From contig REGQ01000005.1 of assembly GCA_004134985.1 (NCBI GenBank), positions 62,001-126,000 of the forward strand: a stretch of DNA of 64,000 nt, given 5' to 3'. The stretch comes from Paenibacillaceae bacterium (GTDB lineage: Bacteria > Bacillota > Bacilli > Paenibacillales > Paenibacillaceae). Shown piece after piece: positions 1 through 8,069 of the stretch (position 1 is the first letter of the stretch; every line of letters starts with the position of its first letter). Position numbers and translations under genes: made by a program. The notes under the pieces were generated by a model that was given only the letters and a program-made list of their open reading frames with translations, was not told the DNA's origin and ran no database searches.

Positions 1-1184
1 AGCCGGGCTGGACGAGAAGGCCCTTCACGTCCTGGTACGAGCAAGGAAGAACGTGGCTGCGCCAGCGCATGCGGGAGAACGGTTTGTCGGTGCGCCAGGA
101 TTCGGCGTCGAACTTGATCGGCGAATTGCCGGGAACAGAGGCTGGCTTAAAGCCGATTATGATCGGCTCCCATACCGACACCGTAACGGGAGGGGGACGG
201 TTTGACGGCATTATTGGCGTTATTGCCGGACTTGAGCTTGCCCGGGTACTGAAGGAAAAAGGCATTGCCCTGCGGCATCCGCTTGAAATTTTGGACTTCA
301 CAGCGGAGGAGCCGAGCGAATTCGGCATCTCGACGATTGGCAGCCGGGGGATGGTTGGTCAATTATCGGCGGAAATGCTGTTGCGCAAAGATCCAAACGG
401 ATTAATTCTCCGGGATGGCATCCGTTTGGCTGGAGGTTCGGCGGATGAAATCGCTGCCCAGGCCAGACGCTCTGGAGATGTGGCTCTCTATCTGGAGCTT
501 CACATCGAGCAAGGACCGGTGCTGGAGCAAACCGGAAACACCCTTGGCGTGGTTACCGGCATCGTGGGCATTCACCGATTTTCTGTTACGGTAGAAGGCG
601 CGCCGAACCATGCCGGAACGACGCCCATGGGGCTGCGCGCCGATGCGCTGACAGGCGCGTCCGAACTGGTGCTTGCGGTCGAAGAGATCGCAAGCCAACG
701 ATACGGCGAGCCTGTAGTAGGCACGGTAGGTCGGCTATTCGTAGAACCGAATGCGGCAAACGTTATTCCGGGGAGAGTCGTTTTCGAGCTGGAGCTCCGC
801 TCGCTGAGTACGGAGATCGTGGAGCAGGCCGCAGCGGCGCTTCGGTCGAGAGCGGCTCAAATCGCGGAGCGCAGGGGGCTCGGCATTCGCTTGGACCCCC
901 TGTCGCAATCGGAGCCAATCCGGGTAAGCGAAGAGGTGCAATCGATCATTCGGGAGGCATGCAGCGCGGTCGGGCCGACGATGGAGCTGCCGAGCGGTGC
1001 GGGACATGACGCCAACCAACTGGCGCGCATCGCGCCGATCGGCATGATCTTCGTGCCTAGCGAAGGAGGGCGCAGCCATTGCCCAGAGGAGTGGACCCCG
1101 TATGAACAGGTCGCCGCCGGGATTGAAGCGGTCATTCAAGCCGTGCTTTTATTTGATCAACAGCTGCCCCTGACAGCTAGATGA
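1..1184 (+). CDS. M20-family amidohydrolase (N-carbamoyl-amino-acid hydrolase / allantoate amidohydrolase type), 5' partial
   Basis: Zinc-dependent amidase that would release ammonia/CO2 from an N-carbamoyl or ureido compound in the cytosol. The frame is open from base 3 and already reads family-like sequence (GWTRRPF...WLRQRM) before the first ATG at 69, so the true start lies before the window. Metal-site motifs are visible: SHTDTV, FTAEEPSEFG, LELHIEQGP. The dimerisation segment NHAGTTPMGLRADA and the C-terminal GAGHDAN and PSEGGRSHCPEEW motifs are typical of the HyuC/AmaB/AllC group. I cannot separate carbamoylase from allantoate amidohydrolase by eye. The next gene is a TetR regulator with its own promoter region, so the two are probably not co-transcribed. 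Confidence 0.85.
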   Translation, partial: PGWTRRPFTSWYEQGRTWLRQRMRENGLSVRQDSASNLIGELPGTEAGLKPIMIGSHTDTVTGGGRFDGIIGVIAGLELARVLKEKGIALRHPLEILDFTAEEPSEFGISTIGSRGMVGQLSAEMLLRKDPNGLILRDGIRLAGGSADEIAAQARRSGDVALYLELHIEQGPVLEQTGNTLGVVTGIVGIHRFSVTVEGAPNHAGTTPMGLRADALTGASELVLAVEEIASQRYGEPVVGTVGRLFVEPNAANVIPGRVVFELELRSLSTEIVEQAAAALRSRAAQIAERRGLGIRLDPLSQSEPIRVSEEVQSIIREACSAVGPTMELPSGAGHDANQLARIAPIGMIFVPSEGGRSHCPEEWTPYEQVAAGIEAVIQAVLLFDQQLPLTAR

Positions 1185-1205
1185 GATCGGTATATGATTT
1201 AGTCA

Positions 1206-1217
1206 GTCAGTACTGAC
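1206..1217. promoter_or_regulatory. 12-bp perfect palindrome, candidate TetR operator
   Basis: GTCAGTACTGAC is a perfect palindrome preceded by another AGTCA half-repeat. It sits 24 bases before the ATG of the TetR gene. TetR-family proteins commonly repress themselves through such palindromes; that this one is the operator is inference. Confidence 0.5.
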
Positions 1218-1241
1218 ATTATTATAAGGGATGGATATCGA

Positions 1242-1832
1242 ATGGCTTCAAGTGGAAAAAAGGCAACCTCTGAAAAAATTATGGATGCCGCTATTGAACT
1301 GTTTTCAAAGAATGGGTTTGATGGTGTGACAACAGAGGAAGTTGCAGCAGAAGCTGGTTTTAGTGAAAAGACGTTGTTTCGTCATTTCAAAAGCAAGCAA
1401 AATTTATTAGAGCAGGCTATTGACCGGTTCCATTATGCTGATGAAATGCGTGCAATTTTTGACAACAAGCTTAGTGGGAATGTAAAAGATGATTTGTGGT
1501 TAATTAGTGAGAATTACCACAGAATTATGTATAGAAACCGCAAGATGCTGCGTATTATTATGAAAGTCGGGCAAACCCTTCCTGGCTTGCACCAATATGC
1601 GCATCGTCATCCAAAAGTATTGCAGGAGTTTTTAACACATTATTTTGCGGATATGAAAACACAAAACAAGTTGTATGCCATGGATGAAGAACAAGCGGCG
1701 ATTGTTTTTTTGTATATGAATTTTGGATTGGCACAGGGAAGAATGAATGAAGATCCTGCCTTTTCTGATGAAGAATTCAAAGCATTGTTGAGAGAAAGTG
1801 TTGCTCTTTTTGCCAGGGGGATAGCCCCCTAG
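1242..1832 (+). CDS. TetR/AcrR family transcriptional regulator
   Basis: 196-residue one-component repressor of usual family length. Residues about 10-55 form the TetR DNA-binding domain: KIMDAAIELFSKNGFDGVTT, then EEVAAEAGFSEKTLFRHFKS with the typical recognition helix ending in YFRHF/LFRHFKSK. The C-terminal ligand domain is not diagnostic. Base composition is more AT-rich than the preceding amidohydrolase, which hints at a different origin. A perfect palindrome directly upstream suggests autoregulation. The following gene is a decayed glyoxalase/VOC gene, which may have been its former target. Confidence 0.9.
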   Translation: MASSGKKATSEKIMDAAIELFSKNGFDGVTTEEVAAEAGFSEKTLFRHFKSKQNLLEQAIDRFHYADEMRAIFDNKLSGNVKDDLWLISENYHRIMYRNRKMLRIIMKVGQTLPGLHQYAHRHPKVLQEFLTHYFADMKTQNKLYAMDEEQAAIVFLYMNFGLAQGRMNEDPAFSDEEFKALLRESVALFARGIAP

Positions 1833-1842
1833 TCACTTTTCA

Positions 1843-2138
1843 ATTTATTTAACGGTTATTGATGTAGAAGCTTCAGTAGAGTTCTTGGCAAAGGATTTGC
1901 GGTCCTGAATGATGAAAATCAGTTTTTATTAACTTTGATGGAAGGAAAAGACGTTCAGTACCCTAAATCTTTCCACATTGGTTTCCCTCAAGAAAACAGA
2001 GAACAAGTGGATCAAATTAACCAGCGTTTGAAAAATGACGGCTATAAGGTTGCTCCTCCAGTTAACCATCATGGATATGGCTTTTATGTTAAGGCTCCAG
2101 GCGGATTTACTGTTGAAGTAATTAAAAGGAATAGGTAG
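1843..2138 (+). pseudogene. decayed glyoxalase/VOC-family gene
   Basis: From 1843 one frame reads IYLTVIDVEASVEF, a typical VOC-domain N-terminus (beta strand followed by a short helix), and then stops at a TGA near 1908. A second frame carries on from GKGFAVLNDENQFLLTL to the C-terminus ending APGGFTVEVIKRNR at 2138. No ATG/GTG/TTG with a ribosome site precedes the N-terminal part, and the residues normally between the two parts are missing. The gene has therefore lost its start and a short internal stretch. An ATG-initiated 67-residue ORF (1935-2138) is only the C-terminal half and is unlikely to be functional. Confidence 0.7.
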
Positions 2139-2147
2139 CGAATTAAC

Positions 2148-2200
2148 AGCAATCCCTTACGGATCTCATGCTTATTTGTAAGGGACTGCTTTTTGTTTTC
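2148..2200 (+). terminator. rho-independent terminator after the VOC relic
   Basis: Inverted arms AGCAATCCCTTAC (2148-2160) and GTAAGGGACTGCT (2178-2190) are followed by TTTTGTTTT. It ends the transcript from the TetR/VOC pair. Confidence 0.75.
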
Positions 2201-2269
2201 CAGACATCGTTTCCTTCAAAAAAGACATTTTAATAGATATCTATATCTATTCGAGTATATATGTTGTGC

Positions 2270-2299
2270 TTGATTTCTTGAGCACAGGTTGGCTATAAT
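2270..2299 (+). promoter_or_regulatory. sigma-A-like promoter of the ArsR gene
   Basis: TTGATT (2270-2275), 18-base spacer, TATAAT (2294-2299). The half-site AAACGAATGA at 2314-2323, just downstream of the -10, matches the reverse complement of the left half of the palindrome at 2690-2709, as expected for autorepression. Confidence 0.55.
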
Positions 2300-2347
2300 A
2301 GCTTGAAGTAATCAAACGAATGAAAGGAAAGGGGGAGGCACAAGCAC

Positions 2348-2665
2348 ATGAGTCAGCAAACTGAGGATATTCTCCAACAGTTTAAAGAATGCATTCCGTT
2401 GCTGGATGTGTTGACCGACGAGAGTCGCCAAGCGATCATTATGCTGCTGGCACAGCATAAAGCAGGACTGAATGTGAATACGATCGCGGAGCACATCAAA
2501 TTGTCACGACCAGCCGTTTCCCATCATTTGAAAGTGTTGAGGCAAACTGGTTTTGTCAGCTTTGAAAAAAAGAGCGTAGAAAATTATTATATGCTAACGG
2601 TCCGCAAGCCGCTTGATCAGCTTAAGGGACTTATCGAAGCGATTGAATCGCAGTGCAGCAGATAG
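2348..2665 (+). CDS. ArsR/SmtB-family winged-helix repressor
   Basis: 105 residues, the usual size for the family. A winged helix-turn-helix is clear: ESRQAIIMLLAQHKAGLNV, then TIAEHIKLSRPAVSHHLKVL with the classic RPAVSHHLKVL recognition helix, followed by a wing ending VENYYML. No cysteine pair (such as the CxC of ArsR/CadC) is seen, so metal sensing is not supported. It may respond to another signal such as redox or a small molecule. A GGGGGAGG ribosome site lies upstream (2331-2338). The next gene, an MDR oxidoreductase, is preceded by two matching palindromes and is the likely target. Confidence 0.88.
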   Translation: MSQQTEDILQQFKECIPLLDVLTDESRQAIIMLLAQHKAGLNVNTIAEHIKLSRPAVSHHLKVLRQTGFVSFEKKSVENYYMLTVRKPLDQLKGLIEAIESQCSR

Positions 2666-2689
2666 CATCCCTTTTTTTGAACAATTGGT

Positions 2690-2709
2690 TCATTCGTTTA
2701 AACTAATGA
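2690..2709. promoter_or_regulatory. candidate ArsR operator, copy 1
   Basis: TCATTCGTTTAAACTAATGA is a near-perfect palindrome centred on GTTTAAAC. Its core at 2691-2707 recurs at 2812-2828 with two differences, and its half-site occurs in the ArsR promoter. Confidence 0.5.
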
Positions 2710-2811
2710 TCATACTGCGGCGACTGGCTTGTACGGCATAAATTGGGGGATGACAGAAAATACTACTACCATTATTACAATGAGGGAATCATATAGGCTG
2801 CTCATTATGTC

Positions 2812-2828
2812 CATGCGTTTAAACTTAT
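2812..2828. promoter_or_regulatory. candidate ArsR operator, copy 2
   Basis: CATGCGTTTAAACTTAT matches copy 1 at 15 of 17 positions and lies 22 bases before the oxidoreductase start, a position suited to blocking transcription. Confidence 0.5.
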
Positions 2829-2850
2829 AAACTTAATAGAGGTGATTTCC

Positions 2851-3852
2851 ATGAAAGCTATGCTCATTGAGAAATATGGAAAAGATGTTCCGTTACTGAT
2901 GAAGGAGAGACCTTTGCCAACAATTGGCGAGCAGGATGTGCTGGTCGAAATTCATGCAGCCAGCTTGAATCCGATTGACTTTAAAGTAAAGGAAGGGAAA
3001 GCTAGATTTTTATTGCAGTACGACATGCCGCTCGTCTTGGGTAATGATTTCTCTGGTGTGATCGTGAAGATCGGAGCGCGGGTCACGGCCTACAAACCCG
3101 GAGATGAAGTGTATGGCAGACCTCGGAAGGGCCGGATCGGCACACTAGCTGAGTACATTTCGATTCATGAGGATGATATTTCCCTGAAGCCTGAGAATTT
3201 GAGCTTTGAAGAGGCGGCTTCCATTCCACTCGTTGGACTTACGACGTACCAGGCGTTTCACGATATTTTGAAGCTTCAGCAAGGTCAAAAAATATTGATT
3301 CATGCAGGAGCAGGCGGCGTAGGTACCTTTGCGATTCAGTTGGCTAAAAAGATGGGCGCCTATGTGGCTACGACAGCCAGCGATAGAGGATATGAGTTGG
3401 TCAAATCGCTTGGGGCCGATCAAATTATTAACTACAAAAAGGAAAAGTTTGCTGAGGTGCTTTCCGGATTTGATGCGGTGTATGACACTTTAGGGGGCGA
3501 GGCCTTGGAAAAGTCGTTCCAGGTGCTGAAGCCGGGCGGTCAAATCATATCCGTATCGGCCTTGCCGAACGCCAGGTTTGGCAAGGAAGCACAGCTGGGC
3601 TGGCTAAAGACAACACTGCTGTCGATCGTAAGCGGTAAAATTACAGCACTCGAAAAGAAGACGGGTACGAAATATCATTTTCTGTTTATGAAGCCAAGCG
3701 GGGCACAATTAAAGATTATTAAATCTTATATTGAAGAAGGCCATATTAAGCCTGTCATTGATCGTATTTTCCGATTTGAAGAGGCGCCGCAAGCTCTCAA
3801 ATATCTGGAAGGCGGAGGGGCCAAAGGCAAGGTAATTGTAAAAATAAAATAA
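2851..3852 (+). CDS. MDR-family NAD(P)-dependent oxidoreductase (quinone oxidoreductase-like)
   Basis: 333-residue medium-chain dehydrogenase/reductase without catalytic zinc, likely reducing quinones or enals with NADPH. The N-terminal GroES-like domain reads LNPIDFKVKEG and GNDFSGVIVKIG. The nucleotide-binding fold follows with HAGAGGVGTFAIQLAKKMGA, and later DAVYDTLGG. The cysteine cluster of zinc-dependent alcohol dehydrogenases is absent. I chose ATG 2851 over the in-frame GTG at 2842 because GAGGTG (2839-2844) is then well spaced. Probably controlled by the preceding ArsR protein through the two palindromes. This regulator-target pairing resembles stress-inducible quinone or aldehyde detoxification. 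Confidence 0.87.
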   Translation: MKAMLIEKYGKDVPLLMKERPLPTIGEQDVLVEIHAASLNPIDFKVKEGKARFLLQYDMPLVLGNDFSGVIVKIGARVTAYKPGDEVYGRPRKGRIGTLAEYISIHEDDISLKPENLSFEEAASIPLVGLTTYQAFHDILKLQQGQKILIHAGAGGVGTFAIQLAKKMGAYVATTASDRGYELVKSLGADQIINYKKEKFAEVLSGFDAVYDTLGGEALEKSFQVLKPGGQIISVSALPNARFGKEAQLGWLKTTLLSIVSGKITALEKKTGTKYHFLFMKPSGAQLKIIKSYIEEGHIKPVIDRIFRFEEAPQALKYLEGGGAKGKVIVKIK

Positions 3853-4033
3853 AGCCAAGCATGCACACGATGTCTACCGGGATTTTACAAGAATAGGCAT
3901 TTGTTAGCTTATCCCGGTTATCTGCACGAAAAGATGCACTGGATCGAAGCGAATACATTGCTGGTAAGCAAGTGATTGCCAATTGAGACCCTGCCTGCCG
4001 CTCCACCTGAATAGGTGGGGCTCTTCCATTAGC

Positions 4034-4091
4034 GTTGCATAAAGAGCTAACACAAAAAACAAGTTGCATAAAGAGCTAACACAAAAAACAA
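4034..4091. repeat. 29-bp perfect tandem duplication
   Basis: The unit beginning GTTGCATAAAGAGCTAACAC runs 4034-4062 and is repeated without change at 4063-4091. It looks like a recent slippage or duplication event; no coding role is seen. Confidence 0.9.
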
Positions 4092-4176
4092 ATCGAAAAA
4101 TGGCTTTGTGTAAGAATCAGTAGTTGCCATGATTCGCGATCAAAGCGGTGGGGCGAGTGGGATGCTAAACGCACAC

Positions 4177-4370
4177 GTGGAATTCTAACGCTGATGAGCG
4201 GCGCTATTTAGGGAAATTCAGCCCCATAAATATTGTAAGGAAACTGAGCCACCTTATTTATAGAATATCGCCCGATTTTAGCCGGCCAAGGAGTGAATAA
4301 GCGCTGTGGTAAGCGTTAGAATTGCAAAAGGGTCATTTCAAGCCAATTAAGAGCTGTGGCAAGCGTTAGC
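4177..4370. repeat. dispersed 194-bp repeat, copy 1
   Basis: Aligns without gaps with 57737-57930 in the same orientation, with about 18 differences counted by eye (about 90 percent identity). Inside, the motif GCTGTGGNAAGCGTTAG occurs twice near the right end, and TTCTAACGCT near the left end is the inverse of AAGCGTTAGAA, so the element can fold. No transposase is present. It resembles a small non-autonomous or REP-like intergenic element. Confidence 0.85.
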
Positions 4371-4653
4371 GCAAGATCCACACGAACACCCACGAAATAG
4401 AAAGCTTCTTAACAAAGGGGATATGGCGGTTTGTCAGTCACCACCAGTAATGCCCCCAGATGGAACTTGGCGGATCGCTAGGGGACATTAGCAATAATTG
4501 GGGGTTACACTCATTGGCAGGGGTTATACAACGCTAGTGGGCTTCTTCTTGTTTTGGAGGATGGTCTGGCAAGTCAGCGCTAACTCTAGGATGCCGCTTT
4601 AGGCTTGAAATAGTGGTTCTTATTTATTCTCATTATTTTAATCGGAATAGTAC

Positions 4654-4682
4654 TTGTTTATTTTTTGGAATGATGATATTAT
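4654..4682 (+). promoter_or_regulatory. promoter of the DUF427 gene / metabolic island
   Basis: TTGTTT (4654-4659), exactly 17 bases, TATTAT (4677-4682). The start codon at 4733 follows a GGAGG at 4721-4725. Confidence 0.6.
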
Positions 4683-4732
4683 CTAAATGTAATAATTAAT
4701 TTCTTAATAACGATAATTGAGGAGGATGTAAA

Positions 4733-5578
4733 ATGAGTAATTCAGCTGCATCAGCCTGCGAGACAACAGTTTCCGCATGCTCCATTGATCCAGGTGACTC
4801 ACCTGTAGAAACGCGTGTAAAAACAGAGCCTGCATTGAGATGGGTGCGTGTGCAGGTCGATGGGGTGACGATCGCAGACAGCAAGTCTGCTGTATTGCTC
4901 CATGAGCGGGGGCATTTGCCAGTTTATTATTTTCCGAAATCCGATGTCAGGCAAGATCTGATCGTTGCCAGTGAACACCGTACCTTCTGCCCGTACAAGG
5001 GCTATGCCTCCTATTGGGATGTTAAGGTGGGCGACCGAGTGATCGAACAGGCCGCTTGGAGCTATCCGGACCCGATCCCGCAAAGTGAGGGGATTCGTGA
5101 GTATATTGCATTTTATTGGAATAAAGTTGACAAGTGGTTTGAGGAGGAAGAGGAAGTATTCGTACACCCTCGCGATCCCTACAAACGGGTAGATGCCATC
5201 ATCAGCTCCCGGCACATTCAGGTTGAGCTGAACGGCGTTGTTGTAGCGGACAGCAAGCGACCGGTCATCGTATTTGAAACCGGGGTCCCAGTGCGTTATT
5301 ATTTGCCTGAGGAGGATATTCGCAAGGAGTTGTTCACCTCTGCGGAGCTCAAGACGATTTGCCCCTATAAGGGTGAGGCTTCCTACTTGAGCGCAGAGAT
5401 TAACGGCCAAAGCTATGAAAATATCGTATGGAGCTATCAAAGCCCAATACCGGAAATTCCGAAAATTGCCGGGCTGTATTCCTTCTATAACGAGCGAGTG
5501 GATGTGGTCTATGTCGACGGGATACAAGAGAACGTACAGCAGTGGCGCAAGTCAGTGCTTGATGTCTTTGAAGTATAA
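4733..5578 (+). CDS. tandem DUF427-domain protein
   Basis: 281 residues made of two DUF427 (PF04248-like) domains. Domain 1 is about residues 38-125: VRVQVDGVTIADSKSAVLL, RTFCPYKGYASYWDV, AWSYPDPIP. Domain 2 is about 163-260: IQVELNGVVVADSKRPVIV, KTICPYKGEASYLSAEI, VWSYQSPIP. DUF427 is a compact beta-rich fold of unknown biochemical function, usually one domain per chain. The doubled form implies an internal duplication giving a built-in pseudodimer. Strong GGAGG ribosome site and a clear promoter. First gene of the run leading to the dehydrogenase and the OpuC-like importer, so a metabolic role beside them is plausible but not shown. Confidence 0.85.
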   Translation: MSNSAASACETTVSACSIDPGDSPVETRVKTEPALRWVRVQVDGVTIADSKSAVLLHERGHLPVYYFPKSDVRQDLIVASEHRTFCPYKGYASYWDVKVGDRVIEQAAWSYPDPIPQSEGIREYIAFYWNKVDKWFEEEEEVFVHPRDPYKRVDAIISSRHIQVELNGVVVADSKRPVIVFETGVPVRYYLPEEDIRKELFTSAELKTICPYKGEASYLSAEINGQSYENIVWSYQSPIPEIPKIAGLYSFYNERVDVVYVDGIQENVQQWRKSVLDVFEV

Positions 5579-5659
5579 AGCCGGCGACCTAACCTTGACA
5601 GCATCCGACGGCTGTTCAGCCTGATGAGATTACCTGATTGCGGAGGAAGAAGATAATAA

Positions 5660-6604
5660 ATGAAAGAGCCTACTATTTTGATCTATCACAATCGAGCGGA
5701 GCAATATGCCGAGTACTTGCGGGAGGCGGCCGGATGTTCCATTAGAACCGCAGCAACACCGGATGAGGCGGCTGAACAGCTGTTGGGCACCGACATTATT
5801 CTATGCTGGCAACTCCCTGGAGCGTTGCTGTCTGCTCCGGAAGCTAGCACCGTTCGCTGGATTCAGTCGACAGGCGCGGGCATCGATACGCTGATCAATA
5901 GCAGCGATGTTCCCGATTCAATTATGATTACGAGAATTGTTGACCAATTCGGCAAGCTTATTGCAGAATATGTGCTCGGCTACATGCTATTTCATAATAA
6001 AGGAATAGGGAGGCTGCTGGTTGACCAGCAATCTCGCATTTGGGGCGAACAGCATGTCGAAACGCTGGAAGGAAAGGTCATCGGGGTAGCCGGTCTGGGC
6101 TCGATCGGGGCTGAGGTTGTGGCCCGCGCCAGGGCGTTCAATATGATTGTTCATGGCTTGAGCTCAAGCCAGGAGAAGGCGGGACTTGTTGATCGTCACT
6201 ATACGGCTGATGAATGGACCGCGTTTGTCAGGGAACTCGATTACTTGGTACTGACGCTTCCTTTGACTGAGGAGACGCGCCACGTGGTCACGCTTGACGT
6301 ACTGCGGGAGTTGAAGGAAACCGCATGTATAATCAATGTCGGCCGCGGGCCGCTCATTGTGGAGGAGTCGCTCGTAAGCCATCTCCAGAGCCATCCGCAG
6401 CAGACAGCTGTGCTTGATGTGTTCGACAAGGAGCCGCTGCCGAATGATCATCCGTTCTGGTCGCTGCCGAATGTCATTGTTACGCCGCATCTGTCAGGAC
6501 CGAGTAGAGCTGACGATGTCAGCAGGTTTTTCCTCGACAATTTGGAACGATTTAAACGGGGCGAGCCGCTGAAGGGAATTGTCGATCGTCAGCGGGGTTA
6601 TTAG
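5660..6604 (+). CDS. D-2-hydroxyacid dehydrogenase family oxidoreductase
   Basis: 314-residue NAD(P)-dependent dehydrogenase interconverting a 2-keto acid and a D-2-hydroxy acid. The Rossmann fingerprint GVAGLGSIGAEVVARAR is followed by the substrate-arginine motif NVGRGPLIVEE, then AVLDVFDKEPLP, and the catalytic histidine in TPHLSG. The N-terminal substrate domain is divergent (IQSTGAGIDTL is recognisable). It closely follows the DUF427 gene (81-base gap) and precedes an ABC importer, which fits catabolism of an imported compound. The substrate cannot be read from sequence; phosphoglycerate dehydrogenase is unlikely given the short length and lack of an ACT domain. Confidence 0.85.
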   Translation: MKEPTILIYHNRAEQYAEYLREAAGCSIRTAATPDEAAEQLLGTDIILCWQLPGALLSAPEASTVRWIQSTGAGIDTLINSSDVPDSIMITRIVDQFGKLIAEYVLGYMLFHNKGIGRLLVDQQSRIWGEQHVETLEGKVIGVAGLGSIGAEVVARARAFNMIVHGLSSSQEKAGLVDRHYTADEWTAFVRELDYLVLTLPLTEETRHVVTLDVLRELKETACIINVGRGPLIVEESLVSHLQSHPQQTAVLDVFDKEPLPNDHPFWSLPNVIVTPHLSGPSRADDVSRFFLDNLERFKRGEPLKGIVDRQRGY

Positions 6605-6911
6605 TCTCAAGAACAACCGCAGCTTGTCTTCTGGGAATGGGCATTGAAGTGTGAGGAGAACATGCGCTGAGACTGACCTGTTAACAGGAAGTCCTTCTGC
6701 ATGTATAAAACCTACAATTTCTATGAGAATAATAGATTTAGATTATTTAGATGCATTATACATACTACCATTCATTTAATTTATATTAATTACTATTAAT
6801 TATTGTTTATCTAATATTCGATAATATTGGCTAACCATACGATTGGAGGCCTTGTTTTCTATAATGGAAAATAAGGTCTCTTCATGTTTATTAGGGGAAA
6901 GGGTGAGTGCT

Positions 6912-8069
6912 ATGAGCAGCATCGCATTGGAATTCAGACAAGTTAGCAAAGATTACGGAGCCGGTCCTGTTCTTGAGAACTTCAACTTAACGATAGAGAA
7001 GGAGCGACTTGTCACACTCATCGGCCCCTCAGGTTGCGGGAAGACTACCTTGCTCAAAATGATCAATCGGCTGATCGAACCGGAGCAGGGGCAAATATTG
7101 TGGGAAGGGACCGATATTAGCAAACTCAATCCCGTAGAGCTTCGCAGAAATATCGGCTATGTTATCCAGCAGATCGGTCTGTTCCCGCATATGACAATCG
7201 AGGAGAACATTTCGATTGTCCCGCGGCTGAAGGGAGAGAGCAAGCAGAAGCTTGTAGGCCGTACTGAGGAGCTGCTCGAGTTGATCGGTCTGGACCCGGC
7301 CCAGTTCCGCAAGCGATATCCGCATGAGCTGAGCGGGGGGCAGCAGCAGCGTATTGGCGTTGCCCGTGCACTGGCAGCCAATCCATCCATCATTTTGATG
7401 GATGAGCCGTTCAGCGCGCTCGATCCGATCAGCCGTGTGCAGCTGCAGAAGGAACTCATTCACTTGAACCGGCATGTGAAGAAGACCATTGTTTTTGTTA
7501 CGCATGATATCGATGAGGCGCTCAAAATTGCCGACGATCTCATTCTGCTCAAGAACGGTCAGATCGTGCAGTCGGGATCTCCGGAGGAACTGCTGCAGCA
7601 TCCGGCGGATGCCTTCGTCAGGGAGTTTCTTGGCAGCGAGCGCTTTGCCGCGGAAGTTTCCGCGCAGCAGCAGTCTGCTCCTTCGCTCATCAGTCTGATG
7701 GATGCCAGCGGCTCGATCGATTCGCATCGTCAAGTATCGGAGGCGCTTCAGCAGCTGCATGCAAGCCGGGTGGATGAGCTGCTCGTTACCGATGCCAACA
7801 ACAAGGTCGTCGGTATCGTTGGAACCAATGAACTGGGTCAGCGTGCCGGATTAAGCGAGAACGGCCGCTTGGAGGTGTCGGAAGTGATGCGTCCCCCTAT
7901 TCCGTCGGTGCAAGATCATGCGACTATCGCGCAGCTGCTCACCCTGCTAAACGAGTATTCGATTGTTCCGGTTGTCGATGCCAGCCAGCGCCTGCTTGGG
8001 ACCATTACCCGGCAAAGCTGCCTCAAGGCTTTCGGGCAGTCCTATGAAAGAAAGGAGACGGCAGTATGA
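6912..8069 (+). CDS. OpuC/ProV-type betaine ABC transporter ATPase with C-terminal CBS domains
   Basis: Energises uptake of quaternary-ammonium compounds at the inner face of the membrane. Walker A GPSGCGKTT is at residues about 39-46, signature LSGGQQQR from 139, and Walker B IILMDEPFSALD from 159. Two CBS-like repeats occupy about 255-375 (DELLVTDANNKVVGIVGTNE and VPVVDASQRLLGTITR); in OpuA/OpuC these sense ionic strength. I chose ATG 6912 (MSSIALEFRQ); in-frame starts at 6843 (TTG) and 6864 (ATG) add residues unlike the family. The stop overlaps the permease start by 4 bases, so translation is coupled. The preceding 307 bases are AT-rich and likely hold the promoter. Confidence 0.88.
   Translation: MSSIALEFRQVSKDYGAGPVLENFNLTIEKERLVTLIGPSGCGKTTLLKMINRLIEPEQGQILWEGTDISKLNPVELRRNIGYVIQQIGLFPHMTIEENISIVPRLKGESKQKLVGRTEELLELIGLDPAQFRKRYPHELSGGQQQRIGVARALAANPSIILMDEPFSALDPISRVQLQKELIHLNRHVKKTIVFVTHDIDEALKIADDLILLKNGQIVQSGSPEELLQHPADAFVREFLGSERFAAEVSAQQQSAPSLISLMDASGSIDSHRQVSEALQQLHASRVDELLVTDANNKVVGIVGTNELGQRAGLSENGRLEVSEVMRPPIPSVQDHATIAQLLTLLNEYSIVPVVDASQRLLGTITRQSCLKAFGQSYERKETAV

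Larger units (their letters stand above)
3853..4732. other. 880-bp region without a gene; repeats and a promoter
   Basis: No convincing coding frame. It contains a small hairpin CCACCT-GAAT-AGGTGG (4003-4018), a perfect 29-bp tandem duplication (4034-4091), a 194-bp element shared with 57737-57930 (4177-4370), and the promoter of the DUF427 gene at the right end. The stretch 4371-4640 holds nothing I recognise. A short segment near 4490-4520 (CAATAATTGGGGG, then TTACACT) resembles a segment near 58110-58130, so homology with the second repeat copy may extend beyond 194 bp. Confidence 0.7.

Noticed and set aside
1935-2138. Stand-alone 67-residue VOC protein
   Set aside because: It is only the C-terminal part of the domain, and the N-terminal part is readable just upstream in another frame.
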